64,000 bases of DNA from Trichostrongylus colubriformis (taxonomy: Eukaryota; Nematoda; Chromadorea; Rhabditida; Trichostrongylidae): positions 50,764,001-50,828,000 of the forward strand of contig OZ022256.1 of NCBI GenBank assembly GCA_963978905.1, read 5' to 3'. The translations under genes and the position numbers were made by a program. Of the stretch, positions 1 to 12,180 are shown piece after piece. Every line of letters begins with the position of its first letter. Position 1 is the stretch's first letter. The notes beneath the pieces were generated by a model. That model saw only the letters and a list, made by a program, of their open reading frames with translations. It was not told the DNA's origin and made no database searches.

Positions 1-3000
1 CCACATATCCCTTTGTCGAACTTCCCCGCAAGTGCCCTTTTCGTAGGTTTTTCATTCCGGGAACGACGGATTTGTCCTGAATGGCTATAACATGCCGTAA
101 CAAAGAATTGTAGTTTTGAGAAATAATTCACCAAAACATCTACGTAACAGCTACTGGAAATAGACATGATCTTGTTTTAGGAAAGAAAACATGGCAAAAT
201 TTAAACACTGAAATTTTGAGCAGGGTCTCAAGGGAGGGGTAACCAAGCTACACATCGGTGTATAAGAGGGGATATTTTGGTCAATTACTCAGATTGAGGG
301 CAGAAGTGTCAGTTGAGTTACTGAGAAAATAAAAAATTTGAACATTTAAAAAAATCCCAAAAATTCAAAAAAAAAGATTAAAAATTAGTTCTTCGAGCAA
401 AGAGATCGCAATCCTTTACGGTGCTCGCCTGAACGATTTTTGTTTATTTATTTATTTATTTATTTTTGATTTGATAATACATTACAAAGATTTGTCGCAA
501 GAAATGAACAGAAAACAAAGATCGAAACACCCTATATTCATGCACAGCATCAGATTTAATTTTTCTATTTGTTTTTCCTGCGTATTTATAAAACCATAAA
601 AAGAAAATCCTACACTACCCGTTTCTTCACGTGTACGAGTTTTCCTTCACACCTCATCACAGCGTATCGATCGAAGCCATGGGATTCATGAAACGCGTGC
701 ATGGCCACGAGGAGTCTAGCGGCCAAAGTATGACCTCAATAGGAGATTCAGAGAGTAACGAGTTATCCCCCAGACAGACTATCGTCTTGGATCCGTACCA
801 TTCATTTACAGAGCCCATATTTTTCTCCAACACTTTAAATTCTTCTATGTTTTGAAGAGACTCCCCCTACTAACAAAATAATCGTTTATTCATTTTTGGT
901 GTGTACGAGGACCTGGTTATTGCCCCCCCCCCCCAAATTTCCAGATCATCGAGTAGTTTCAAAAGCCCTTTCGTAGCTATGTGTGTTTATTCTATCGCGA
1001 GACGATGAACATATTCTATGTAGGTGCTCAGATTGCACTTCAAGGGCAGTCACGGAAATGATGACGTCCTCAGTCTTATAGAATTTCTAAAATATTGAAC
1101 TCATGTCAAACGCGACGTCAAAGCTGAGATCGTCCGAATTAAGGTTTCAATATGCATAAATGGATAGCATATGCAATTATGCGTCGGAATAAAAAATAAA
1201 TAAGGGATAAGTCTTTCGGTGTTAATCAGTCCCTTCTGTGCATTCTAGGTTCATTCGGTTTAATGGATGATGGCATGGAGGTGCTGTGGCCCATACAATG
1301 ACTTACAAGGTACCAATTCATCTAGCTCGGAAGTATGGAAGGATTGCTTGGACGGAGTACGGGATTTGATCCTCGCACCATGAGAATAGAAGTCTGCGAC
1401 ACATGTCACTACACCAGCTCCGAGCGTCCTCTGAGATATAGCAAAAAACAAGAAGGAAAAAAGTATTTTGTACATATCGCATTGATATCTCAAGGAAATG
1501 AACCATCAAAATATAAATGCAATTTCGGAATAAAAAAAGCTTGGAAAAGCAAACTAATTCACATAAAATCCATCCGACACCTGTACCACATACCACATGT
1601 TATTTTCTCGATCACTGAGGGTCTTTGGGGCTAGCAACCTTTCCAGTCGTCCTATTACGGTCAGAGTTGTCCAGTGGACCTTCTCAGCTCAGTGACACTA
1701 ATATTCTTCACTTTTCCGAAGAATTTTCGTGGATAGTCTGGCCATCGGACAATGTAAAACTTTTTTTGGAATTCTTCCAATTTCCGATTCTCATTTAATG
1801 CCTTGAATGTGCTTTTGGTCAAAGAATCTTGGGGACCATTGCAACTTGTTGCTTTCTCATATGGATTCGACACCAATCAGTCAATGACCACCGGCTGGAG
1901 AGTTGGTTTGGCATGGGCGAGAATTGATCCGGCGATCAAATCGAAAGTAAATCTGTTAATCGCTATTTAAATTCGTAGTTGCACCATGCATACAGTGAAT
2001 TGTGAAGTGTATAGAATGCAGCCTTCTGCAATACAATAAGGGTCTTGCTATAGCTCTCAAAATTAGAGGGGATGGAAGGTCTTAGGTGACCTAGGCCAGA
2101 ATAAATCGCGGCTTGATCGGCAAATCAATCTTAGCCCACCCCACGAGGCATAGCTGTGGTAGGCGAGCTTATCACTCGTCACTGTCTGCTCCTTCTCAGC
2201 CGAGCACCATTCCTGAATGCTCGTTACTTCATTTATTTTTATTTCACATGAATTTCTGGTCAAAACATTCTTGATGTAGGTGTCTGAAAAGGAGATAACT
2301 GCTCTGTTCAAAGAAGAGAGGATTCTAGGCGTGGTAAACGTCATGTGAAATCCCCTCTAACAGAAGGTAGCCATTTGCCTGTTTTGGAGGTCCTTCCCCT
2401 ATAGGTTAAGGCAAAAACCATGCAACTTTGAAAATTTGCTCCCGTATTCAAAAAGCACAGTGACTTTTTTGATGTGATGCCATTTCTGCTGTCTCAATAA
2501 CAACCTGGATACCAGGAAACCTTTAAGGCTATGGGTGCGTCATTTGAATCCCTGGAATGATCTCATTTTTCCGCCGAAATTGCCCCATTTCTACGGCATC
2601 CATTGAAGCAAGTGGACATCGTTATCGTAAAGAACGCATACATTTTTTCTATAAGTTTGAGACAAAAAATTTTATTTTATAGCTGCAGTGAGTCTAGTCA
2701 GATATTCAGTCCACTTCCACAGTGATTGAGCTTGGTTAAATACAGTGGGAAGGGCAAGTTTAGCATACGGTAAGACCTGCCGTAGCGCTTGCAGTTCGTC
2801 AACACCTTGCTAAGACGACGAGTATGAATTCAATGAATTTACAGCGAACACCTTTTTTCTTACCCTTTCGCTTATTCTCCCAGTCTTTGTTTCACTTGAT
2901 TGGTGCTGTTGTTATTTCACTCATTTTACATTATCATGAATGAATAAAATACACTCTACGTGACAACAGATGACGTTCCTATAGCGAGCAACTCGGACAG

Positions 3001-4727
3001 GTGATGTTGCAGTTTGAAGAGATGCGCGGAAGATGCGAGTACACACCACAACGCTTTTGAGTCCGGGTTTTTCTACCGGCTATCACTTTGAACCTCGAAT
3101 ACTCTCTTCGAAACAATCGTTTCTCCCCATATTCCTCTTTCTCCCGACCCCTCCCGGTTCTTTTGAGCAGTTTTCGACTTTTTTTCCAGGCTTCCACACG
3201 TTTCCCGCATTTATCTAAACTGCCTCCTAATGAAATTTCCTCCAAAGGAACCTCCGTCTGTGTTTACCTTAAAAACGTGCTCATTTCCATGCGTACGAGA
3301 GAAGATGTATATAAGTGAATTTGAGGGAGTCAGCTCATTTAATAAATAAAAAAGAACACCCATGTGTTCGAACTCATAAATTTTTAGAATTTTTTTACAT
3401 GACCACAGTTTTGAACGGTTACTCTGGTGCTGTCGCAAGAAGGAGAAGCATATTATAAAAAAAGTTGCACATTCAAGCATCCTGTAGGACTTTTGAGGGG
3501 TCAAATTCATGCACATTCAAGCGTTTATTGCTGCCTCCGCCTCTATTGAGTAAGAAAGGAGTTCCTTTCATCTTCTAGGCTTAGTTAAAAACAGCGTTCC
3601 TAATAGGGTACCAGCCCCGCCTTGCGATAGCATCATTCTCCTTCTACAACGGATCCTTGATCTGGAAATCTACTGCGAGCTAATTAGGTGAATCATAGGC
3701 TGTGTAGTGATTTGGATCATTTCTCAACCCTTTCCTGACTCTGAGGAACCTGATGATTATCACTTTTCAATAAATCAAATTTTTAGACAAATATTGGCCA
3801 GATATCAAGTGCCAGCTAAAATGTCACTAACTTTTGGTAACATCGTCGTAGTAAGTTGAGACGATGAGGCGTAAGAAGCCTTCCTTAGCCATGGAATAGG
3901 GGGAAACATCCGAAGAAGTAGTGTCGGACGAGTACGATGATTAGGTAGAGGATTCCTAGCCAAGTTCGAACAGTCAGCAACTTTTCTGGAGCTTTCTTCG
4001 CTTTTTTGGGTAAGGTTTATCCATTGTAAGCGTGAAACAATAGATTTAATAAAAAATGATGAGGAGAAATGATCACGAATGAAATGTAGCGGAGCATCTC
4101 TAGGCAGCTTTGTAACAGCTTTTTTGCGCAGCCTAAGTGCACAGATACAATTAAAAGAGGATCAATTTGATTTCTCAATCAATATCTCCTTTGAGTAACA
4201 CTTCAACTTTCACAACATTATGTATCCTATATACCAATGTTATCGTGTAATAAAACGCCACATTTTGCTAGTCATCATCAGTGGGGAATCTGAAAATATA
4301 GGTGTGGAAAGTTTGTCGCGTCAGATTTCCCAAGCTGCTTGCTCTGTCCGCTGTACACTAATTGTCTGTGAGCAAAAACTGCTACGGTGCTATAGCATAA
4401 GGTGTTCCGGACCCCTAAGTCTGATATGATCTTCGGAATAATTCACTTCATCGATTATCCTTTGAAAAATGCTGGATTGTTACTGGTGGAAGTTAACCGT
4501 GTTGCGTTTGTGCCACGCCCTTCGGCTTACACGGGAACGCATGCCGTCCTTGACTCTGCCACCCCCCCCCCCCAACCAAAATTTTTCATCCTTATTCTGG
4601 CGATCACAAAGTTTCTTCTTTAAGGAAAACCTGTTGTAACTTGAAATTCTGAATTTATCGCCTAAAGACATCGTTAGAGGTAATGTTGGCAGGTTGTGGA
4701 ATATGAAAATGGCCGAAAACTTACTTC
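1..4727. other. Gene-poor intergenic DNA
   Basis: I see no supportable gene on either strand. Open frames here are short, overlap on opposite strands and lack paired splice signals. The block contains a TTTA microsatellite near 443-466 and two 12-nt C-tracts at 923-934 and 4562-4573. It could hold introns or the 3' flank of the minus-strand gene whose last exon lies at 4728-4929. Confidence 0.5.
443..466. repeat. TTTA microsatellite
   Basis: Uninterrupted run of about five TTTA units. Similar AT tetranucleotide runs occur at 29861-29885 and 42594-42621. Confidence 0.9.
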
Positions 4728-4929
4728 TCACTCTATCTCTTTCGTCTCCTCAGTATCACTAACCTCTGAGAATGATCCAGACAGCGAGACACCCATAAAT
4801 TCGCCCCGCCCTCGCACCAAGTCGTTCAGCGCACGCGAGCGAGCATGGCTGGCAAGGGCGGCATCGCGATAGAGACCACCAGAGTGCTCTCTTTCGATGG
4901 GAGTTTCGCCACAGATCATATCTTCTGGG
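4728..4929 (-). CDS. Probable terminal coding exon, unidentified protein
   Basis: On the minus strand a good acceptor (CATTTCAG, ending at 4930) opens a 66-codon frame with no stop until TGA at 4728-4730. Entering in the phase that needs two bases from an upstream exon gives a peptide starting PEDMICGETP and ending EVSDTEETKEIE. The middle is rich in Ala, Arg and Ser with a hydrophilic acidic tail, as in the cytoplasmic C-terminus of a larger protein. The third positions look coding (many C or G). I do not recognise the family. Upstream exons should lie at higher coordinates, but I could not place them: a nearby 11-nt candidate at 4984-4994 would introduce a stop. The start at 4919 would be internal, so I prefer the spliced reading. 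Confidence 0.4.
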
Positions 4930-5456
4930 CTGAAATGTTCGTTTACGGAAAGTATGTCATGTCGTACTCATTTTCTCCTTACCTCTAGCGGTCCTGTAAA
5001 TGTGATGTTTGATTTGCATATGGCCAATTAAAACGCTGTGCCAGTGTTTTGAGCGATGGTGATTGACGTAAAGACATTTTTCCTCTGCAAATTTCGAACC
5101 TCCGTTTTTACGGACCTAATCTATGTATGCGCATACATATATTAAAGATATATGGGATTCTAGTCACGTACTATTCACACTACTTTGAATTAGTTTGTGC
5201 GCAACCCAATTAATGAAAACTAGAGGACCTCCGCTATCCACTGAAATATGACTAGAGTTTTGATTTGCAGAATATCATGCGAAAAAATCGGATATAGTGC
5301 CGCGCTTTCCTTGTCTGTCGTATGATTTTTAGATTGCCCTAAGGTCCAAATTGGCCTTTTTCATTCCTCAAGTTGCCCTGCATCATTATCTCTTTCGTCT
5401 GTTTCATTCGTTTATTGTGCTTTGAAGAGTTATTTGTTTTGATTATCCAAATTTTT

Positions 5457-5489
5457 CGCTGGTCACTCAAAAATACTGAGTGACCAGCG
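5457..5489. repeat. Perfect 13-bp stem hairpin
   Basis: CGCTGGTCACTCA at 5457-5469 is followed, after a 7-nt loop, by its exact reverse complement at 5477-5489. A third partial copy, TGGTCACTCAAAAAG, follows directly. This could be a transposon scar or a slipped-strand product. There is no T-run placing it as a terminator. Confidence 0.8.
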
Positions 5490-8383
5490 ATGGTCACTCA
5501 AAAAGTAATTGTATGTACATGTAGTGGATATCATTGTCTACAAGAGTCTGTTATGTGGTGCCAACAGTCAATATTTTCTGGTAAAACTGGCCGAAACGAG
5601 GGCGAACTAGAGGCGAAAAACGGTTTCAACCACCGAAGTTTTTTTTTTTGCTATAGCGGTGGCTCCGATTTTATATCACGAACTGTTGAAGGGCACGATT
5701 TCGATATGCACGGTGGTTAGACAAAGGACTTTTTTCTCAGTTTTTGGGATTATCTTGAATTTTTACGGGCTTCCATTTTCAACAAGAAAGAATCAGAGGA
5801 AGAGTTGATGTGGGAAGAAGTAATATGAATAAAATGTGTGGCAGTTTCTTAAAAGCAGTGATAGAGGTAATTAGGACCGAATATGGAAAGATCACCAAAT
5901 ATGAAGATGGACGTGCTCAGTAGTGAGAAAATGAAGGGAAAACGAAATGAAATGATCAAAAACCCTCCCTTTGCCGTCGTTCATTCTCAAAAGAGGCGGG
6001 TCGGTTCGAAAAAAGGGCGGGGTCGCATAAAACAAGTGGAAGCTGCTGAAGAGTGTGGCTCTTATAAAGCCCGGGAGCATTCTCTCTCATCGGAAATTTC
6101 GCCACATATTGTCTTTTTAGAATCCTACCTTTCAGTGCGTGACCCACTTTAGGGAATCCCATTACCTACATTACCCCTATCACTGTCTTCAAGCAGTCTC
6201 CTAATAACAGCTTTTCATGGTGTGTTCTAATAAAGGTACAATTTTTGAATAGAAACAGTGGAAACCTTATTCTACATTCTATATATGTATGTATGTGTGA
6301 AAATGGCGAGTGATCAACGATCTAGTGTTGTTTCGGGATAGATACGCCTGCCATATGCATCCATTTCCACGTTAACCACTTATTTACGAGTCTTCTGTAC
6401 TATATGTATTCACGTTGGCACTTTGCCCCGTCCCCATTCATCTCGTATTCTGAGAACCTTTGCATATGTACCGCCTCTCCAGCACTTCACTCAATGATGG
6501 ACACTTAGACAAAGACTTTTGGCAAGTCTTCATGGATGCATCGTCTGTTGTTACCAGCTGTTCCATCATTTTACTGCTGCTCACATTTTCAGACTAGCCT
6601 TCTTGATATTCTCTTCAGTTTCATGCGCTCACCAACTTCACTTTGAACCCCTTACTTTTCCACCTTTGCCGGACTTAATGACCACTTATGTGAACTTTTC
6701 TATGCCATCTTTTTTCTTTATTCCATCTTGTTTTCCATCTACGTGACATTATGCTTTTAGTGATTTGTAAGTGAGGATTCTAGAGATGAAAAAGTACTTC
6801 AATGTGAGAATTGATTGCGCAGTGCAAAAGAGCGAATAGGCTGCCTTCGCTCCAGCTCTCAAACGTTCTACTGTTTTGAATGGTGGTTGAAAGCGTGGCG
6901 CAATCGTTTATGAAAAAAGTTGTGGCGAGTTTCTGTGTGGTTCCGATTGCGAATAAGAAACTGATCCCACCCATCCGGCTGGCGGATAGTAAACTTTCCA
7001 GTGAGCATAATTCGGGTGCAATTCGCCCTCGTAGCATCATGAGAATGACGCATGTGTGGGATACGTTAAGCTAATTATTGCAGCTTCAGCTTTGAGTCTC
7101 TCTGTGCTCGTATGACGAAGAGGCGGAAGTGAATGAATGAGCCACTTAGAATCCGAGAAGCTGAGATGAGCCCGGGTCTTGGAAAGAAAAACAGTATCAC
7201 AGAAATTGAGTCAGCTTTCTTATGTGAGTCAGAATGTGTGAGCATAACTTCAGGATGTCAGAATGGCTACTATAATTGAACGGTTGTGATACAGTTTCAA
7301 GCCCACGACTGTATGAAATCGAGTTTTTTCTACTCTTGAAGTTTTCCATTGAATAAAAGAACTATCGATCAATTATGTAAGCAAATCATTGATGAGTAAA
7401 TAAGCAATGGTGCAATAAGTAAGCACCACGGATGTCTATAAATGATTGTCAGCCGCTCATTGTTGACTGAGCTTCCTAGATCAGGGCGCGATATAAATTT
7501 AGATTCATCCATCAAAGAATTTTATAATTTGTTTATGTTTATGGAATCGCACAGCTCTACTGCCTTCTATTGATCCCGTAGAATTGAGTAACAGTCTAGC
7601 TGTGGCGGTGGCAGTTTTCACCGCAATAACTCAATTTCCTGTCAGATAAAAGCTCCCGATAAACGAGATTCATAGAGGGCATATTTGTGTTCTATGGCTA
7701 ATTATGGGTGCTTGGAGAAGCTCTGATGCGTACGCTACAATCAGGCGGTAATGTGAACTGAACAGAAGACGGTGTTGGCGATATTTTGAATTTTCAAGAA
7801 GGTAGATGGGTTAATGGGTGCTACGGGTCCAAGCTGTTGGTGTGGCGCGACCTGGAGTGAAGAAGGCGTTCTCTAGGCTCCTCCCACGAGCGAGCGCGTC
7901 ATTTAACTGCGTATAACTGCCACGTGTCAATGATCCGGGTAGCTCCCATCAATATTTAGCGATGTACGCATGAGTTAATTTGTCTTCGGTGACAACTATG
8001 TAGAAACGAATGAAGGAATTCTTTTTACTCGACTTTTCGGTAATTTTCGTGTCTTTTTTCGTCAACACTGCACTTCTTAAAACATTTACTCTATTATTCA
8101 GCGAACTACGATAGTAATTGCTTCCGCTGCTTTTATTTATTTCTTCGAAGAGTGGCACGCATTCGACCTTTACTCAAAAGTGACCAAATTTTGAAAGTTC
8201 CTTTTTGTGCCCATGAAAGATTCTTAACGATTAACCAAGTGTCCTTGTATTTCACGAACATTTGGATATCGTGCCAATCAGGTGGCTATGGCTACAGAAT
8301 CCGTTGGCGTCCATTCAATGGAAAATTTGGATCGAAAGAAAGCGCCGCTTCTATGAAGGGCTGAAGTAGCGCATATGATGATT

Positions 8384-8590
8384 TCATGAAATTTTGCAGA
8401 GTTTTTCTTTTCCGAAAATGTCGCATGACCTCTCTTCCGATTGAATAACTAGACTATTGAATAGAGGTATTTCAGAAACCTTCTCTGAAACAACGAAAGA
8501 CACTTTCAAGCTGTCTTGATGAAAGCTCGAAGATATTCCACGCCCAGAGAATGCTATCGTTGTCTCCTCTCGCTTAGCGTTCGCATCCAT
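8384..8590 (-). CDS. Possible coding exon, unidentified
   Basis: On the minus strand a T-rich acceptor-like tract (TTTTTTTAG, ending at 8592) lies one base before an ATG at 8590. The frame runs 68 codons to a TGA at 8384-8386. It begins MDANAKREETTIAF and is hydrophilic with Ser, Lys and Glu. The tract could be a trans-splice or cis-splice acceptor. I see no convincing donor inside, no domain and no neighbouring exon. An overlapping plus-strand frame is also open, so chance cannot be excluded. Confidence 0.2.
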   Translation of the reverse strand: MDANAKREETTIAFSGRGISSSFHQDSLKVSFVVSEKVSEIPLFNSLVIQSEERSCDIFGKEKLCKIS

Positions 8591-9183
8591 TCTAAAAAAA
8601 GAAGAATATATCGCTTTCTGGCGTCTCCTCTTTGCACGGCCCATATAGCGACGTACCCTAAAGCGTTTTCTATCTATTTCTGTTTCATTTTGTTTTTTAT
8701 TTTTTTATTTTTTCTTTCTTTCTTTCCTTACTTTATTTTATTTTCTATCTATTTCCATCCTATAAAATGATATCAGGAACATGTACCTTTGTTGACGGTT
8801 GCGGATTACTTCGTAGAGGCATCGTATAGCATTAGTAGACGTGCTGACTCGCTCGTGACGTCAAACTCTCGAAAAAGGATATCTCCTAGCCCTTGCTAGA
8901 ACCACCTTCAAGCCGTGGAAATCTGAGTATCATCGTGTAAACTAGTGCACAAGCCATGCATCCATTTGAGATTTTTTCTTGCAAGATTCTGAACGGAAGT
9001 TGAGTACATGGCGTATCTGACCGAATTCAGGCGTTCGTCGAGGATTCATCAATGAAAAGGCGTCGTACATGTTTTGTTGGATTCAGAAATATTTGGATGT
9101 GCTCTGTACGCACAAAGCAGGTTGAAGCGCTCTCTTCCCTTTTTTTCTTCAGCCCTGCTTGCATAGTTAGCCCGCCGTCAGAA

Positions 9184-9312
9184 TTTGCGATTTTGCGATC
9201 CTGCCAATTTTGCGGAGTAGCGCTTTCGCACGCGATGCTACGACCTCAAGATTGTGCAATGCCGCACCGTCGCGTGCGGAGGCGCGACACCGCAAAATCG
9301 CGAAATCGCAGA
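9184..9312. repeat. GC-biased short inverted repeat element
   Basis: The left arm reads TTGCGATTTTGCGATC. The right arm, near 9292-9312, reads ATCGCGAAATCGCAGA, the imperfect reverse complement. The CG-rich centre (GCACGCGATGC, CCGTCGCGTGCGG) stands out from AT-rich flanks. It looks like a roughly 130-bp MITE or solo hairpin. Confidence 0.55.
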
Positions 9313-9939
9313 GTCCGAGGCCTTACTGGGCATCCACCTGGACATACATTTTGATCTCATCTAACCTATCTAAAAAGTTTTGCCTTCTAAAGATGGTCCA
9401 CAGCATTCCTACCATAGCCCGCTGAATCTCTAATCACATTTATCACAAACGCCATTACTAAGACTAGAGTCGTATCCAATTTCACTGAGACTCCTGTATT
9501 GTTTTGGTCGTTGCTGTTTTTTAATTGCAATAGCATCTCTATGGTTAATTCATGCCTTTCCCATGAATATCTATCTCCTTCGAAGAAACGGGTGTCCTAA
9601 AAGAGCAGTCAGCTCATTAACAACAAAGTATAGAGTATCAAAAGCATCCATGGGTAACGTTTGATATTTGATATTTCTGTTTCCTGAAGGGTTGGTTCAG
9701 CCTCTCAGTAATAAAAACATTGCTAGTTCCATGTTCGAGTCTCTTTTGATTTTGGCATAGATAGACTCTGCTAATTTTATTGAGCGTTCAAGATTTTCGA
9801 TCTCATTTATTCGAGGATAAAGTTTCAGCGTCCTCGCTTGTCAGAGCCTTGGTAGTTTGCGACCGGGGCGCAAGATGTACCAAAAGTAGGACAACGTTTC
9901 GGTAGACATAGTTCTGTTAGGTCCGTGTGAGATTGACAA

Positions 9940-11243
9940 GGAAGGCCCATCAGGTCATGGTGAGCTTTTTCAAAACGGTTTTTTGCATTTTATAGGGTCA
10001 CATACATGAAGCAAAAAACCGGTTTCAAATTCGGCTAAACGGTTTTGGGGGCCCAGAAAATGAGTGACAAAAGTTGCTTAGAAAGAAATAATTTTGACCG
10101 GTTTGCTGCAATGCTTTCCAGCTGCGGCGTTCATTATATGAATATCAGAAGACTGTCTTCAAACCTACACAAAACCACTGCGAGATGGTTCAAATATGTA
10201 AAATCACTTATGGTAACTGCTAAACGAAGCAAAGAAGGCTCATAGGGGTTGCACAGGAGAGAGTTTTCGCAGTGGTTGGATGGCCGAATGGATAGTGTGA
10301 CGGACTGGCATTGGCACGGTGGAGTCTCGACGTTCCCGCTTTTGCATTTTCTGGATTTTCTTTGTCCAGTGCTATACTATTTGCGCACATGCAAAATGAC
10401 TATAGCTTCCGTCACTGGTGCACGAAAGTGACCTCATTTACAAGCTTTCAGTGGTCAACGTGTTTGGACACTTTGGCGCCCCTGGCACGCTTGCCAGACA
10501 TTTTCGTGCGAAACTAGTGTGATATTCGTGCTCAGGAGACTCAACTAGCCCCAGATACAAAATACTATCCAAATCGAGATTTTGACCCAAACTCGAGACA
10601 GTGGGGTGGACATGGGCACACGGTCACTGCACTACTTGTACAGACAAACATCTTACAGCCTTGATTAAGTGCAGTGGGGCATGTAGAATCAACGCATTTC
10701 AAGTGAACTGCACTTAGCAACACCATGCGAAGGCAAAAGATAGCAAATATTTCCCTATATCGGCTAGCGGGCTCCTTTCGATGAGTGCTCTTTACTATGG
10801 CAGTAGCAGCACTATTGGTCGCCCAATTTTCCGAGTGTGGGTCAAATTGCGATTAGGCTGAAAACTTGTCAACTAGGGTAGTTAAACCTACTGGATATCA
10901 CACGTACTTTGCAGGAAAACGCATAGTTCCCCTGTTGTGAGCGCTGGCAGGTCCAAACCAATCATTCGCTTAGTACGCAAAAATATTAGAGATAACGGTT
11001 CCCTGGTAGAATAAAAATTGATTTTGCACATATTTTGCACATATGGTCTTACATGAACACAAATGGATGGAAACTAGAAAAATGCAAAAACTTGTTCTCA
11101 GTGGGGACCGAACCATCAACAATTTTCTGGGCCCCCAAGACCATTTAGCCAAATTTGAGACCGATTTTTTGCTTCATGTATATGACCCTATAAAATGCAA
11201 AAAACCGTTTTGAGAAAGCTCACCATGACCTGATGGGCCTTCC
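9940..11243. mobile_element. 1.3-kb long-terminal-inverted-repeat (foldback) element
   Basis: The ends GGAAGGCCCATCAGGTCATG and its reverse complement begin arms that match for about 130 bp, with only scattered differences. Both contain a TTTTGCATTTTATAGGGTCA segment and a GGGGGCCCAGAAAAT segment. Weaker inverted symmetry continues inward, for example GTGTGATAT near 10529 against ATATCACAC near 10895, so most of the element is an imperfect palindrome. The 11-mer TCCGTGTGAGA occurs just outside each end (9922-9932 and 11241-11251), which suggests a target duplication of 9-11 bp. That size, with long TIRs, is typical of Mutator-like non-autonomous elements. No transposase frame is present. Confidence 0.65.
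10268..10345 (+). other. Possible tRNA-derived sequence inside the foldback element
   Basis: TGGCCGAATGG resembles a tRNA A box, and TCTCGACGTTCC some way downstream is a poor B-box match. No complete cloverleaf can be drawn, so this is at most a decayed tRNA or SINE head, not a tRNA gene. Confidence 0.2.
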
Positions 11244-11595
11244 GTGTGAGAGCTCCGTTTCAACTGCTGTAAATTATGTGAGGAATTCCGAGACCCTTTC
11301 TTGTTTTCAGTATTCCCTAATAATCATGTAACAGGGGCGGCCAAAAATCACTTTGGACAGGGTGCCTTTAGACCTACATGCAACAAAATAGCGTAAGGAT
11401 AGGATAGCCTTTTATGTATGAAGGTGTGATGATGAAGGGACCACCGCGACATCGCGGTTGCCGTCTGATTCTCCCTGTGCTCATCATAAAAGGTCAAACG
11501 GTCTTCCTTCGTGCTCAAAAGCTGGCGAAAAACGACATAAGAGAGGGCTTTTTGCACCTGCTCGCAGCATTAAAGCCATTGTGCGTAAGCCTTTT

Positions 11596-12180
11596 ACTAA
11601 CAAGGGAAAGACCCGAGGTCGAAGTAGTCATTTGGAATGGGATACATATGATCCGACGTATTTTCGAACACTGATCTTGAACCTGCATTCCAAATTTGCG
11701 GAACAATTTTCTGAGCGTAGTTATGATTTTTTGGAAAAAGAATACTGTTTATGGTAGTTTGGAAGCCAGTAGCCTGCGAGCCAGACGTGCTCGCGCAAGA
11801 CCAGTGCGATTATCGTATTCAGGGGACTAAACTACCGCGTAGGACATGTTTTCAGCCAATATGAGACAGGCAAAGAATTTTTTCCGAATTGTGGTCAAAT
11901 TCTCGAATCAGCTGAAAACATGTCGTATGGGGTAGTTTGATCCCCTGCCCACTCAAGTCGCAGTGGTTTTGCTCGAGAACGCCTGGCTCGCAGGCTACGG
12001 GCTTCCAAACCCACTATAAACAGTATTCTTTTTCCAAAAAAAACTTCCATAGCTCCGCTCAGAGAAAGGTTCTGGAAATTTGGAATGCAGGTTCGAGATC
12101 AGCGTCCGAAAATATGTACGACCATATGTACCCCTTTCCGATTGGCCACTTCGACCTCGAGTCCTTCTCTTGTGAGTCTC
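11596..12180. mobile_element. 0.6-kb foldback element
   Basis: The arms start ACTAACAAGGGAAAGACC on the left and, as the reverse complement on the right, ACTCACAAGAGAAGGACT. They continue through GAGGTCGAAGT, a TACATATG box, an ATTCCAAATTT block, an AAAGAATACTGTTTAT block and GCCTGCGAGCCAG. Differences are scattered, so the palindrome is moderately old. An internal GGGGACTAAACTA motif resembles GGAGACTCAACTA in the 9940-11243 element, suggesting a related family. The 158-codon plus frame starting at 11937 runs through the palindrome and is not credible as a gene. Confidence 0.7.

Larger units (their letters stand above)
4930..9183. other. Intergenic or intronic DNA
   Basis: No gene is supported here apart from the weak minus-strand candidate at 8384-8590. 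A small perfect hairpin lies at 5457-5489. A pyrimidine-rich stretch of T and TTTC repeats lies near 8690-8760. Part of this stretch may be introns of the gene ending at 4728. Confidence 0.4.

Noticed and set aside
4984..4994. Possible 11-nt microexon between ATTTACAG and GTAAGG on the minus strand
   Set aside because: Joined to the exon at 4929 in the required phase it creates an in-frame TAG.
10268..10345. tRNA gene
   Set aside because: A box present, but acceptor, anticodon and T stems do not pair; kept only as a possible relic.
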